Assembly: GCA_914767885.1 (NCBI GenBank)
Contig: CAJZBQ010000053.1
Span: forward strand, 1,214,501-1,278,500
Origin: Blepharisma stoltei
Taxonomy: Eukaryota; Ciliophora; Heterotrichea; Heterotrichida; Blepharismidae
Direction: 5' to 3'
Length of the DNA stretch: 64,000 nt
Program-made: the position numbers and the translations under genes
Notes under the pieces: model-generated
The model's database searches: none
Told to the model about the DNA's origin: nothing
What the model saw: the letters and a program-made list of their open reading frames with translations, nothing else
Part shown: positions 52,746 through 63,723 of the stretch, one piece after another
How positions within the stretch are numbered: position 1 is the stretch's first letter
Layout: each line of letters begins with the position of its first letter

Positions 52746-54414
52746 TTATGGAACGAAACTAACCGCTGCTGCAGCTCTTTCACTGTCAATTTTTTCAATA
52801 AGGTCTCCTACATATCTTTTAGAAAACGCCAGGATTTCTCCCATAGTAACAGAGTCAATGCTCTCTCTACTATTCACTTTAGAAAGCCTGCTTGAGCCAA
52901 TTCTTGACGATGAGCTTCTAGATGCAGAACTTTTTGGAGCTTGATATTGGTCAATGAAATTTAAATCTTCTCTGTCACTATCACTTTCATAGTCTAGCAT
53001 TTCACTTGTAAACGTTCTCCTATCCACAAAAGTTTGATTTGGGAATATTTGGTTGAATAAAGCCATTCGGTCTTCAAGATCCAGGCCATATAGATTTTCT
53101 GCTTTTATTTTTTCTTCAGCAGTTACATGCTCATTGTCAAGCGACCTTAGTTGTGGCAATTTATAAGCCACTCTAAGCCGATACATTTGCTTTTCTACGA
53201 CTGGGTTCTCTGTTAAGTCAATATCACTTAGAAGTGCTAAATCAACGATTGGACTAAGGCTATTTACTTTTCTGATCCCATTTCCTCTGAGCAGCAAAGT
53301 CATTAAGCTTTCTGATTCTTCTAAACCTCTTAAGCTTGAGATTTGGTTATATGAGAGATCAAGAATCCTCAAATTAACCAAGCCTTGAAGCCCAGTTCCG
53401 ATTTTTGAAATCTGATTATGAGCTAAGTACAATTGCTGAATGCTCAAAGGCAAACCTGAAATATAGGTGATTTTGTTTTCATTGAGCGATAAAAACTGAA
53501 GATTTGGCAGCTCGTCAATGCCAGTTATTTCTGAAATTGAATTTTGGTCTAATTTCAATATTTGTATATATTTATGTCGCTTTAAATTGCCCATACTCGT
53601 CAATAAATTCGTTGAATAGTCTACATACAAAAGATTTTGTGGGGCATCAAAATCTAATAGCTTCGTGAGTTTATTATTGGCTGCTCCAAGAGTTAGTAGA
53701 TGCTTAATTGACGAGAGCGGTCTGAGGCTTGTAATTCGGTTTTTTGATAGATCAATGTGCTGTAAATGAATAAATTTTTCTACTCCCTGTATTAAATGTT
53801 ACATAAATGAAATGGCTTTCGCTTCAAGTGAAATTAGCTCCGCTAATTTTCTCTCTCTCAAGCAATTTTATTTATGGGGTTGGGGTTTTATCTTGAGAAC
53901 TTCTGCACAGCAACAGCGGTTTAACTTTGGAGATAACCAAAGGAACTGCTCCTCAGTGCGATCAAGAGGCTCAGGTCTTTTACCCCTCAGTACACCCGAA
54001 GGAGGTGGACCCTCAGGCGGAACACGTGCAGGAGCTGAGTCGGAATAAAGCCGTGGTGGCAGCGAAGCCCGTTGAAGCCGGAACGCCGTACTTATCCGTG
54101 CCTTGGCGATCGAAGTGGGTCGGTCCAGAGATCCATGGGCCCGACACGTGGATAAATATGGTGGCAGCTCTGGAAACGGCTACCCCGTAGTGGACGTAAA
54201 GTGTTATAGATAATTAAGACTAAGATTAAGAATTAAATGTTACAGCAATAGATGTCAAGTTTTGATCTTTCAAACTTAAATGCAAATAAGCATATTCTCC
54301 AGTCTCACATGGGCCTAAGTGGCTTAACCCACTTTTAATAGCGTCTTCTTCTACAACTTGCTTTGCAGATTTGGTGCTTCTCATAGAATTTCTCAAGTTA
54401 GTAGCAGTTTTCAT
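52746..54414 (-). CDS. Leucine-rich-repeat protein with a retroelement inside its 16-nt intron
   Basis: The ATG at 54414 (MKTATNLRNSMRSTKSAKQV). SDS22-type repeats run from about residue 50 (HIDLSKNRITSL, IQILKLDQNSISEI, LQFLSLNENKITYI, RILDLSYNQISSL) to about 290, with a C-terminal cap and a Ser-rich tail. The two parts join SIA to GVEKFIHLQ when the intron GTAACATTTAATACAG (16 nt) is removed. Retroelement R8 lies within that intron, duplicating most of it. About 403 aa. LRR proteins of this type are frequent in axonemes and as phosphatase regulators. Confidence 0.82.
53804..54231 (+). mobile_element. Retroelement-like insertion R8 inside a 16-nt intron
   Basis: ATTAAATGTTACA at 53791-53803 and 54232-54244 is the complement of the intron's own sequence. 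It starts TAAATGAAATGGCTTTC and ends TAATTAAGACTAAGATTAAG, an AT-rich repeat tail. 428 bp. Confidence 0.85.
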
Positions 54415-54538
54415 TAATATGAAATTTTTATGTTAAATAGAAAAATAATAATCATCAAGCAAATAAATCAATAAAAATTTGTTTATTTAAATAAATTATA
54501 GTCCTTATTCATAGTATAATAGCTGTACATTATTAAAA

Positions 54539-56265
54539 TTAAAATTGACAACTCCAGCTTGATTTACTTCGAAAAAGAGGCATAATGCACGCTTTGAACT
54601 CTTTAAAATTGACCTGCCCCGCAATCCAAGGGTGAGCATCCTCAATAAGTTTTTCTACATCACTTTTATTTTTTGATTTCCCAAATCTCGAAAAACTTTT
54701 TATCAAGCTTTCTGCAGTTAGAAATCCATTTTTTTCTGTGTCAAGAATTTTGAAAATTTGCTTAAGCCTTTTATCTGTAAGAATAGTTTTGGAGCAAATT
54801 ACTGACGCTAAGAAATCTGAATATTTCAATTTTCCTTCTTTAAATTTGAGCTTTTTCACAATATCGATCCGTTTTACATCTAATAGTCTTGAATCCACTT
54901 TTTCCAGAGAGCTCGATAATTCTTCAAATGTAATGAGCCCAGTGCAAGATGCATTTATTTGGAAGAAAATTTGATTCAGATCTGAAATCTCATCAGATTT
55001 CAAATATCGGGCAAGCAAACTTAATATTTCTTTTTTAAAGGTGCATGCTGAGTTATACTCTTTCAGAGATATAGTTTGAGTGCCGTTATGGCTTGGGATT
55101 TACAATATCTCTGGGAAAGAGGGAGTGGTTTCACAAAGTAATGGTGGTTTGACCAACTCCTCAAATGGCAGAAGCAATGCAGCAAGTGGCTTTTTCACTT
55201 TGGGAGTTGGCCAGAAAGCATTAAATTGGTGAAACCAACTCCTTTCTTTCCAGTAGGGAAAAAATTGGGAGCCCGAGCCATAAAGGTGCTCGGCTATAAC
55301 AAGAATTTTGAATTTATTACATATTTAGGCACTTGTTGAAGCCATGGGTGGTTAAGTGCCTGAAATGCAGATAAACGTTTTTTAGGCTTGACAACTAAAA
55401 GTTGTCTAATGAAATTTTTGGCGCAAGAACTTAATCCAATTAAGAAGCCTTAAATTATTTATTTTCCTAAAAATCACCATATTTCCAAATAAAACAGCAT
55501 TTTTTCCTTATCTTCAGCATAACCTTTCTCTATACACTATACATTATGCCAAGGAGATTCGGCAAATCGATAGTCCCCTGTGATTATTTTAGAAAAAATT
55601 TCTTTATTATTCCTTCCATAAAAAGGAAAATTCCCCGAAAGCATAACATAAGTAATCACACCAATTGCCCAGATATCACATTTGAGATCGTATTTGCTTT
55701 TCAAAACTTCTGGTGAGACATAGTTTGGCGATCCGACCATAGCTTTCATCGTCCCACTTGTATAAAAAGTAGACAGCCCAAAATCAATAAGCTTGAGTTG
55801 ATCCGCTTCATATAAAAAATTTTCTGGTTTTAGGTCTCTGTGAATTATTCCGTTGAAATGCAAGTGATTTACTGCTAGAAGGATCTGCCTTATTAGGCGC
55901 TTGGTCTCTAATTCATCGAGATTTCCTTGAGCAGAAATTTTGTCATAAAGTTCGCCACCTGAACAATATTCCATTACTAAATGGTAACAGCTTGGCTCTT
56001 CTATAACATCATAAAGCTTCACTATATTTGGGTGATCCAGCTTCTTGATGATGTCGATTTCTTGGAATAAATAGTTTGGATGGGCTCTTATCTTGGATTT
56101 TTGAAGAGTTTTTATGGCAAAAGACTGGGACGGATCGTTTAATAATGAGGCTTGTCGCACAATTCCAAAATTGCCGGTACTGATTTGCTTTCCAATCTTG
56201 TAAGTGTAGGCTAATCCTGAGTCTACAGGCATATCGATAATATGACTGCTTGATGCGCTTCCCAT
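54539..56265 (-). CDS. Calcium-dependent protein kinase (CDPK-like) with two IESs
   Basis: The ATG at 56265 (MGSASSS: Gly2 and Ser6 fit N-myristoylation). The kinase domain is residues 20-280: Gly loop GKQISTGNFGIV, HRDLKPENFL, DFGLS and GSPNYVSPEVL. The IES at 55434-55541 is removed to give SPWHNVSSCAKNFIRQLL, a conserved kinase helix, then HPWLQQVP. The second (55072-55298) is removed to give the autoinhibitory junction KFLLSLKEYNSACTF. EF-hand domains follow (QINASCTGLITFEEL; LDTEKNGFLTAESL), of which only the third loop looks nearly canonical. About 463 aa. Calcium response may be weak. Confidence 0.88.
55072..55298. repeat. Palindromic TA-flanked IES in the kinase-EF linker
   Basis: TA at 55070-55071 and 55297-55298. 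Inverted TTATGGCTTGGG / CCCGAGCCATAA arms enclose a second imperfect inverted repeat (GTGGTTTCAC...GTGAAACCAAC and AGTTGG). Excision restores the CDPK linker. Confidence 0.82.
55434..55541. mobile_element. Short TA-flanked IES in the kinase domain (108 bp)
   Basis: TA at 55432-55433 and 55540-55541. AT-rich, no long inverted repeat. Excision turns WHNV-stop into WHNVSSCAKNF. Confidence 0.85.
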
Positions 56266-57541
56266 CTTAATCAGATTATTATTATCTTTTATATTTGACT
56301 GTTTATATTATATACTCATGATAATTAATTTGGTGCCTCAATATTTAAAAAATATTTAATTTATTGAAAAAATAAAATATTATGCTGTGCTGATTTTAAG
56401 ACAAGTACAGTATAGGTTTATTTTTCATCTTTGGGAAAATGTGGCTGAGGTAATTACTGACGTTTTACTCAAAAATCATAAAGAAATTTATATGAATAGA
56501 TTTAGTATTTTAAATAGAACTTAATTAAATGATATCGAAAAACTGTTTCAATTAAAAATGATTAAATGGAATAGGTCAGATATTTCGCTATTTGCATAGA
56601 AAAATAGGAAATGCAGTAAGCTGTTGTGATTCGATAAAATGAAGAAATAAAAGTTAAAATAAAAATTCTTAATTAATTTCCATATGGTTAGATTAATTAA
56701 AGGGATTTTTAAATTGATTAAAAAAAAATTAAATGCCATCTAATTTAGCGCATATTAAGAGAAAATTGAAAAATAAAAAGACGAAAGACTAGCCTATACA
56801 TAATTTGATTGTTTTATGTTAAAATTCATTTCCTTTAGTTGTTAATAAATATTAACTGTAGGAATAAATTAAATAATGGCCAGCTATCTGCAAAGTATCT
56901 CATGGTAGAATTTTCAGTTTGGCTTGCATTTCATATTCAAATTATGATTAATACTTTTTAAAATAGAAGCAATCAATTAATCATTCCTCCAGCTTTCAGA
57001 GATTAAGATTGGTAAATTTTACAAATAATAGCTTCTTGATAAATTATCTTTGTAGCTATCGCTTTTCATATATCATATTTATTTAAAACAAAAGCTTGAT
57101 TTATTTGACCAATCTTTAAATTTGAGATAAGAATAGAAATCAGAAGTTATAGAATTAGTGCATGCTTTCCAAGGGAAATGATTCTATAAACTGTCTTGAA
57201 GAGATAATTAAAAATAAAGACAAGCAAAAAGCAGAACCTTCGTGCTAAAATAATAATCAAAAGTGGAAGCATCAATATCTATAGCTCTCAAATTTTTAAA
57301 TAATTGATATTAAATAATGATAGAAACAAATTTTAATTTTTAACTTGTGATATTAATGCCAATGTTTTATTTTAATTGATTATAATAAAATATTTTTAAA
57401 TCAAATTAAATATTTCCTTGAACCTTATAAACTTTGAGACTGGGAATTGCTTTAGTATGGCTAAAAACAATTATAAACATGCTGATTGAGCGTAATTTTA
57501 ATCGTGTTTTACTTTAAAGTTTAATCCTCGTAAAGGCTCAA
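56266..57541. other. AT-rich intergenic region, possible micro-ORF
   Basis: 1.28 kb with no convincing gene. A 28-codon frame at 57162-57248 (MLSKGNDSINCLEEIIKNKD and more) is the only protein-like segment; it could be an exon. No repeat family recognised. Confidence 0.35.
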
Positions 57542-58893
57542 TTATGAGTTGTCTAACTCTGTTCTAATATTTCCAAACTTCTTCTTTAGCAGGAATCTTC
57601 TATAATTGCTGCCTCCTTTTGTCATTGTATACATTTTTGGTCTTAATTCTGTGAAACTTTTAACAAAATGCTCTTTTTCTTTATTTGTCAATAAAGGCTC
57701 CTCTTTACCTTTAAGCAGAAATAAAATGGTGGCATTGATGAAAGAAGGACTTCAAGGCACACTTCCTATGGAGCAGGTCGGACTATCCTGATGAAGCTCA
57801 ATTAGCGCCCCTGTCACTTTTGAAGTACGCCATTGGGTCTGGGGATGCCTTCCAGAGAGGGAAGCTCTATTTTTCCCCCTAAGTTTTCCAGTTCCCGCTG
57901 AGGCTAGGCAAGTTTTGCCTACCACATAGTCTCTCCTCACTGTGCCTATCAAGGTACCTTCCAGAAGATGGCTCTGCCCCAGAGAGCTAACCTTTGGGAC
58001 AATAGAGGTTCAGATCGGAAATCCAAAATTGCAGCCTTCCATTTCACCATTTGAACTCCGAGATCTATAGAGATTGGCTTCTTGGAGCCAAGACTATACA
58101 AGGGTTAGTGATCAATCTCGCTTATGTCCGGCTTAAGATGTTAAGAAATTATTAAGCGGCTGTGATTCCAACTCTTCCTCCTTGCTCTTCGCCTGGCTAG
58201 GTTCCGACAACCGCTTATTCCGGGTAGAGAGGTCTTTGCTTCGACCGACAAAGATCTACTCTAGGAACAAGCCCGAAGGGCTTTTCCGACCTTCAATCTG
58301 TTGGACAAAACCCATGCATAGAAAAACCGGACTCATCGATCTCGCTTCTCTTCCTCCTCCCACGGATAATGATAGTGGCATGAACTCTACCGACCCAAAT
58401 TTCGCCCGTGCCCAGGGAGGTTTTATCTTCTCACCCTGTTGAGGCCATAATTCTCTAGACTAGACCATATTTTCTTCCCCAAGTTTATTTTTTAACTTAT
58501 CCTACCCTTAAGCTCTCTTAAGCCTTTATTAATGATTTTTTTAAAACCACTCACTTCTCGTTCAAAGCTTTCATTGAACTCTTTCTCATAATTATAATTA
58601 TAAATTTCAGGTCTTGTCATATTTAACTTACGGTCAGCGCTTTTCGCCCTAATAGGTGAATCATCTGGCAATGGGCAAGTTCTATTGTATGCTCTAAAAG
58701 TAATAAGCTTTTCCTTATTCCTTGTTGGCGAGCCCTCATATAATGAGTCAAATTTTAAAGGAGATCGTTCAAAATTATTTCTCAGTTTAATAGTTTCTGA
58801 ACGCTGGGGCACTACGGCTCGGTGAGATTTCAATCTTCTCTTATTTTTGAGAAATATTTTACTGATATTCTTTGCAGAAAAATAAAATGGCAT
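57542..58893 (-). CDS. Small basic disordered protein split by R9
   Basis: The ATG at 58893 (MPFYFSAKNISKIFLKNKRR). A first segment to 58503 and a second (57716-57542) join through an 11-bp duplication with one mismatch, giving GLRELKGKEEPLLTNKEK and a total of about 184 aa ending RTELDNS. Rich in Lys, Arg and Ser, with SPLKFDSLYEGSPTRN and other SP sites. No domain. Similar in type to the proteins at 46.7 and 50.3 kb. Confidence 0.6.
57717..58502 (+). mobile_element. Retroelement-like insertion R9 with 11-bp target duplication
   Basis: TACC(T/C)TTAAGC at 57706-57716 and 58503-58513. It starts AGAAATAAAATGGTGGC and ends in an AT-rich tail (AAGTTTATTTTTTAACTTATCC). It holds an open frame at 58182-58442. 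786 bp, GC-rich. It splits the small basic protein. Confidence 0.75.
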
Positions 58894-59408
58894 TTTAAGG
58901 GTCTTCTTCCGTGAGCAAAAAAAAATTGGTTCGCAAAAATGGGGAGTTAATAATTTTATTAATGAGTTAATATTTTAAAGGATATTAAAAAATAAAAAAC
59001 TGAAACATAAGATTAGAGGAGAATAGCTGGGTAAAATCCAATGATCGTGCATTTTTTGATAATGCGCATTTCATCGGAATATTAATATGTACAATTTCAT
59101 CGAAATTTAACGGTTTTTTAGATGAAATGCCTCACTATTAAAAATTTCAACTAAATTTTCCAGAGTGAATTTCGCACTATCAAAAATACATAATCATTTG
59201 GCATAGCTAGGATAGCTAATTTGGGCTATATATTCTTTGGCACAATTTTTTCTCATTGAGGAAGTGGAACCGATAAACGACTTTTGGATAAGGTTCTAAT
59301 CATATATAATATAATTCATTAATTGGATTTATATTTGTGTCAAAGTTAATAAAAGTATTTAAACTAAGCAATTGCTATAAAATATAAACAAAAAACATTA
59401 TTAAGGAA
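58894..59408. other. Intergenic region with MITE relics
   Basis: At 58896-58950 there is a remnant of a family A element, reduced to both ends (TTCTTCCGTGAGC and GGGGAGTTA) with TTA on each side. A hAT-like MITE follows at about 59045-59200. The rest is AT-rich with no coding signal. Confidence 0.5.
59045..59200. mobile_element. hAT-like MITE, second copy
   Basis: Inverted ends TGCATTTTTTGATAATGCGC / GTGAATTTCGCACTATCAAA, matching the 12973-13194 element in the ATTTTTGA and GCATTTCA blocks. The target duplication is not clear. Confidence 0.55.
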
Positions 59409-61323
59409 TTAGATGTCCCTCTCTTCAGGAGTTTTATACGGCATCCCAAACAATTGGAAAATGTCTTCTTCTGTATAACACACTACACTGCTAGATCCTA
59501 TAACTGTTTCCCCATTGCTTCTAATAGCAGGGAATATACCTTCATCTGAAAGTCTGAAACCCTTTGATTTCGCAAACCATCTCAAGCTTCTATTAAATTG
59601 TGCCGAACCAGTAAAATGCATTAATGCTCATGCATAAAATTTTCTTGGATATATTTTGATATCTAGCCTTCTATGCAGCCCTCCTGGGAGCATAGCAACT
59701 CCTTCAAACGACGAATTATCATGCTTTCTTACAACTTCTTCATCAGATATTACAAGTTGATGAGTGATTAAGCCAATTTCGAACAGTTTCTGAATAAGCT
59801 TTGTCAAAAAGCCTTGATGAGGCTCCATATCTTCAAAAGTCATTAAAATGTCGACGTCTCCACACGTTTCTTTTCCTCTTCTATATGAGCCGCATGAAAT
59901 TGCTGTCAGTTCTCTTCCTTTTGCAAGCTCTTTTGCAAGCTCTTTTGCTACTCCTTCGACGATTTCTGTTATTCTTTGGACTTCAGCTCTTGGAATCCTA
60001 TTTAAAAATTCTTCATAAAATTCAAGGCCAATTCTTTGGTTTTCATTCAAAAATGATGGGGGATTTTGCTTGATTTGGGCTACTGATTTATAGCCTAAAC
60101 CAATTAATTTGTCAGAAGCAGAAGGCCCTACCCCCCATATTTTCCCAAATTCGTCTAATAATTTTAATCTTCCTTGCTCTTTCATTGCTTCTACTCGCCT
60201 TAAAGTCCCAGTTTCCAAAATTTCAATGATTTTTTTTTGGATTTTTGCCCCAATTTTGTTTATCCCTTTCACTTGTTCTGGTTCTGTTATTTTTTGAGGA
60301 TAATCTTTTATTTTAGCTACAGCATAACGATAAGCAAACATCCTGCCTTTATCATGCATTTGCATGTCATTTTGAATTTGGTATGTGGAAATCAAATATA
60401 TATGTTTCAAAAAGCAGATTTTAGTGCGGTAAATTCATAATTTGAAATTTCATATGAAAATGGCGCGTATAACGGCCATAGAAAATTTAGCCAAGGAATT
60501 TTAGTAACTCATAATAGTTCATAAGTTGTTCTAAAATGCTTGTAATATGCTCATTATGATTAATTCCATAAGATTTGGCCTTAAAATAGGTATATTGTTT
60601 TAAACTTGAATATCTTTCATTCATTTTTTTGTTTTGGTCATTAATAAACTTCGCTAACTCTTCTGCCTGCTCTTCTTCTTTGATTGCATTTACCATTTCT
60701 TCAAAGCTAGGCTTTTGAGGCTCTTTTTGCTCATTATTTGCCGCTGTATTTTCATCATCAAAAATAGGTTGATTTGAAATACTGTGAAAGGTCATATCGT
60801 TTTTCTTTGGAATTTTTGTTACTGGAACATCAATAAATTGAGGTGGCTCTTTATTTTTAACTGGAAGAGTGATATCTGTTGAAGATGTAGGCTTATTGGT
60901 TTCGTTATATGGCTGCCATTTGAATTGATCTTCTGAGCATAAAGCTTTATGTTTTAATGACTCCGTTGCCCAGTCTTGAATTACTATATGGCATTGTGGA
61001 AGTTCTTTAGTTTTCAATTTCTCTAATATTTTTAAAATTGGAGCATCTCTTGGTATAGCTTAAGCAAGAATTTGGATTGTACTGATAAATATCTATCAAG
61101 AATAATTTTTTATTGATTCAAAGGTATTGATCGAAACTCTAAATAAGTGCTGAAGCTATACAATTAAATGTGTAATAGATGATAAAATTTCACCTGAGGA
61201 CTTTAATATGACTCCACCATTCTTTTCTATATTTTTTGATATAATATCTCTACTAATGTTAGTAAAGCCTCCAAATCCTGAAAGTATAAGTGCTCTAACT
61301 CCTTGAAAAATGCTTTCATTCAT
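59409..61323 (-). CDS. BRCT plus family X DNA polymerase (Pol lambda-like) with two IESs
   Basis: The ATG at 61323 opens a BRCT domain (RALILSGFGGFTNISRD, then THLIV). IES 61056-61160 is removed, leading to PRDAPILKILEKLKT and IVIQDWATES. A Ser/Pro linker and an 8-kDa domain start (NEHITSILEQLMNYY) follow. IES 60384-60513 is removed to join QIQNDMQMHDKGRMFAYRYA. Then come helix-hairpin-helix elements (GINKIGAKIQKKI; GVGPSASDKLIGLG), the catalytic GSYRRGKETCGDVDIL with two Asp, RRLDIKIYP with the third Asp, and FYAWALMHFTGS with Trp by UGA. About 559 aa. It has the BRCT-linker-Pol X layout of Pol lambda, a gap-filling polymerase of end joining. Confidence 0.9.
60384..60513. mobile_element. TA-flanked IES in the Pol X 8-kDa domain (130 bp)
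   Basis: TA at 60382-60383 and 60512-60513. Excision gives LMNYYQIQNDMQ, aligning with the conserved first helices of Pol X. AT-rich, without long inverted repeats. Confidence 0.8.
61056..61160. mobile_element. TA-flanked IES in the BRCT domain (105 bp)
   Basis: TA at 61054-61055 and 61159-61160. The ends are a short inverted repeat (TAGCTTAAGCA / TGCTGAAGCTA). Excision gives THLIVPRDAPIL, a normal BRCT spacing. Confidence 0.85.
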
Positions 61324-61357
61324 TCTCTATCCTATTTTTTGTATTCCATATTCAGAA

Positions 61358-61899
61358 ATGGACAGGCTCAATAAAAAAATTGCTGAGGTTTATAGTTTTT
61401 GCGCAATAAAGAAAAAATTCCTTACCCCCTCCTACGTGAGAGAAAAAATTTTTTTTATTTGCTAGCAGATAGGTTTTAATTTTTTTGTTTTAAAACATTT
61501 ATAGGAAATTCCCGATGATGGCGCTCAGTGTGTCATCATCGGGCAACTTGTATACATATAAATTTTATAGTAAATTTTTTTTTCAAAATTTAAAAATATT
61601 CCAATTGCAAAGCAAATATTAATTTAATTTGTAAAATTTATGTTTTAAAATGCAAGTTGTCTAAAATCAAGCAGAATTAGCTAGAGATTCTGTTATAATA
61701 ATGATTACTTATATATCAAAATTTTCTTTTCATAAACAATATTTTTGTTTGCTCACGGATGGTGGGTTTTTGGGTGAAACATAGAAATTTTCCAATGGTT
61801 TTGTTCGCTCACGGAGGGGGGAGTAAAGGCTCTTTCAAGCATTCTTGGAAGAATAAAAAATCAGATAGCTTTTTGATAAATTGCAGAATTGAGTTTTAG
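61358..61899 (+). CDS. Small basic protein interrupted by a family A IES
   Basis: The ATG at 61358 gives MDRLNKKIAEVYSFCAIKKK; removal of 61425-61825 with one TA kept continues FLKGSFKHSWKNKKSDSFLI to TAG at 61897. About 46 aa, no UGA. Using a different pointer register also leaves an open frame, so the C-terminus is not certain. No family. Confidence 0.4.
61425..61825. mobile_element. Family A MITE-like IES with nested hairpin
   Basis: TA at 61423-61424 and 61824-61825 (TTA on the left, TAA on the right, so only TA is shared). It is the most diverged family A copy. A hairpin (CCCGATGATG...CATCATCGGG) at about 61509-61545 interrupts the core and resembles the stem of the 4526-4753 element. 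Confidence 0.75.
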
Positions 61900-62148
61900 A
61901 TGATAGTTAATGCTTTCTTAACTAAATATCTTCTACTTCTGCTTAAATTTAAGCAAGAATCTAGTCAAAATTACATAAGCTGACACCAAATATAATATTG
62001 AATCCCATCATTCTCATTAGCATTGATCATGCACTTTCTAAGTATTCACATTTATAATTTAACAGCTAATAAGATGAATAAATTTCATTTAAGAACCCAA
62101 GAGCCAATTTCAACTCATTTTCTTTTAATTTTAATACTAAAATATAAA

Positions 62149-63658
62149 ATGATAGATTACAAATCAAAAATAGAAGACTCAGAAATTCGCATGAGTAGCC
62201 CAGACGAAGAAAAGAAACGAATCTACGCAAAAGACTCTCTTGATTTAACAGGAGATTACTCACCAAGAGGGTCTATTTCTTTTAGGACAGATATTTTATG
62301 TCCAGATTCTCCAGGCTGCCTTCCCTATATAAAAATTGAGTTACCATTACAGCAATCTCATGCAAGCATTCTAAATCTTTTAACAAAAATATCCTCAAAA
62401 AAAGGCTTTGAGGTGACTGAAAGAAGCCCAAGTGCTATTACAGCAATTCACACTCCGAATAATAGATTTCAAAAATTTTTATGCTGCTGATGGTTCAAAG
62501 AGAGTTCTAACGAAGAAACATCTATAGTAAGAATATTAATTTGTATGGATGAAAGAAGAAATAAAAGAATTTTAGTCGCAAAAGGAATGTCAGGTGAAGA
62601 GAAGCCAGTTTCCAGACTCTTGAATTCTATTGAAAAATCAATTGACAAATTTTTAAGAACTCCTCAAAAGCAAAATGAGACATATAATAAAATTGAATTT
62701 GATGAAGAAGAGGAAAGCACGATGACTTGCAAAAATGAAAGTTCGTCCTATTGCTTATTCCATAAAATCTTATCATCAGAATCTTATACTCTTGGAAAAT
62801 CTCTAATTCCCCATTTAAATTTGAAAAAAATTGAAGAATTAATTGTTTAAATAATATTCTATTTGAAATAAATTAATTTATACAATTTGTATTTTTATCT
62901 ATGAAATTTTCCTATTGAAAAAAAATATTTTGTTCCAATTTAAAGAGTTGCTAAAGTCCCCAAAAAAAATAAAAATTTTCGCCAATTCAAATGAGAGAGT
63001 AAGTCAATTTATTGATTCCTTCAAAAGCCAATATAGGAACCCCAATGAGTCAGCTTTACTATTACCTCAACCAATTGAATCAATAAAATTGCAGGTAGAA
63101 GAAACAGTTGATTCTCTTTTTTCTCATTACAATTACGGAAGAAGCAGCACCGAAAAAATCATGATATACTGCAGGCCATCAGTAGAAAAATATATCTATT
63201 CCAAGCTAATGCCTCACTTATTGGATATTTATAATGTAAAAACAGAAGAGTTTGAGTCCAAGCTACAAAACACAAGGAGAGAATGTGAAGGAGTAAGTGA
63301 CAGCTCAATAATGGAAAGGTTAGATATCCCTACCAAGCTGCGAATGGAAGACGAAAAAGAGCCTTATTCTGAAGCAATTTTACTATTAAATAAGTTGCAT
63401 CACTTTGGCACTCCTATTGAAAAATTGAACTGTCTTCTAAGTATCATTGAATCAATGAAAACTGAAGTAGTTGACTATTGAAAAGGTGAAGTAGAAATGG
63501 AATATACTGACGAAATAAAAGTACTAAAGTTTCTAGCAATCAAGAGCGATTCCATCGATTTAATGGGCCAAATCCATATGCTGATTGACTATGTAGGCAC
63601 TCGATTTGACAATGAGAAACGCATTTTATTGAATTTTGAAGAAGCACTTCGATTTTAA
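62149..63658 (+). CDS. Probable VPS9-domain Rab exchange factor
   Basis: The start is taken at 62149 (MIDYKSKIEDSEIRMSSPDE); an in-frame ATG also lies at 62023, but the added sequence looks non-coding. Residues 55-150 (PYIKIELPLQQSHASILNLL; KKGFEVTERSPSAITAIHT) have a KA1-like pattern, with UGA Trp (LCCWWFKES). IES 62842-63001 is removed, joining KIEEL to SQFIDSF. The C-terminus (EAILLLNKLHHFGTPIEKLN, then YTDEIKVLKFLAIKSDSIDL, then MLIDYVGTRF and EEALRF) follows the VPS9 domain layout, though the usual catalytic Asp/Pro motif is weak. About 449 aa. Inferred endosomal Rab5-type GEF. Confidence 0.62.
62842..63001. mobile_element. TA-flanked IES, family B-like (160 bp)
   Basis: TA at 62840-62841 and 63000-63001. 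The interior has TTGTTCCAATTTAAAGAG and the right end CCAATTCAAATGAGAGAG, both family B-like. Excision keeps the frame open. Confidence 0.65.
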
Positions 63659-63723
63659 ATTACAAACTAGGTCATGTGTAAATCATAGTAAAAAATAAAG
63701 TTTTTATAATTATTGGCTTATAA

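Noticed and set aside
56548-56739. 63-aa hydrophobic/Asn ORF on the minus strand
   Set aside because: Translation of AT-rich DNA gives Phe/Asn/Leu/Ile runs of this kind by chance; no context supports it.
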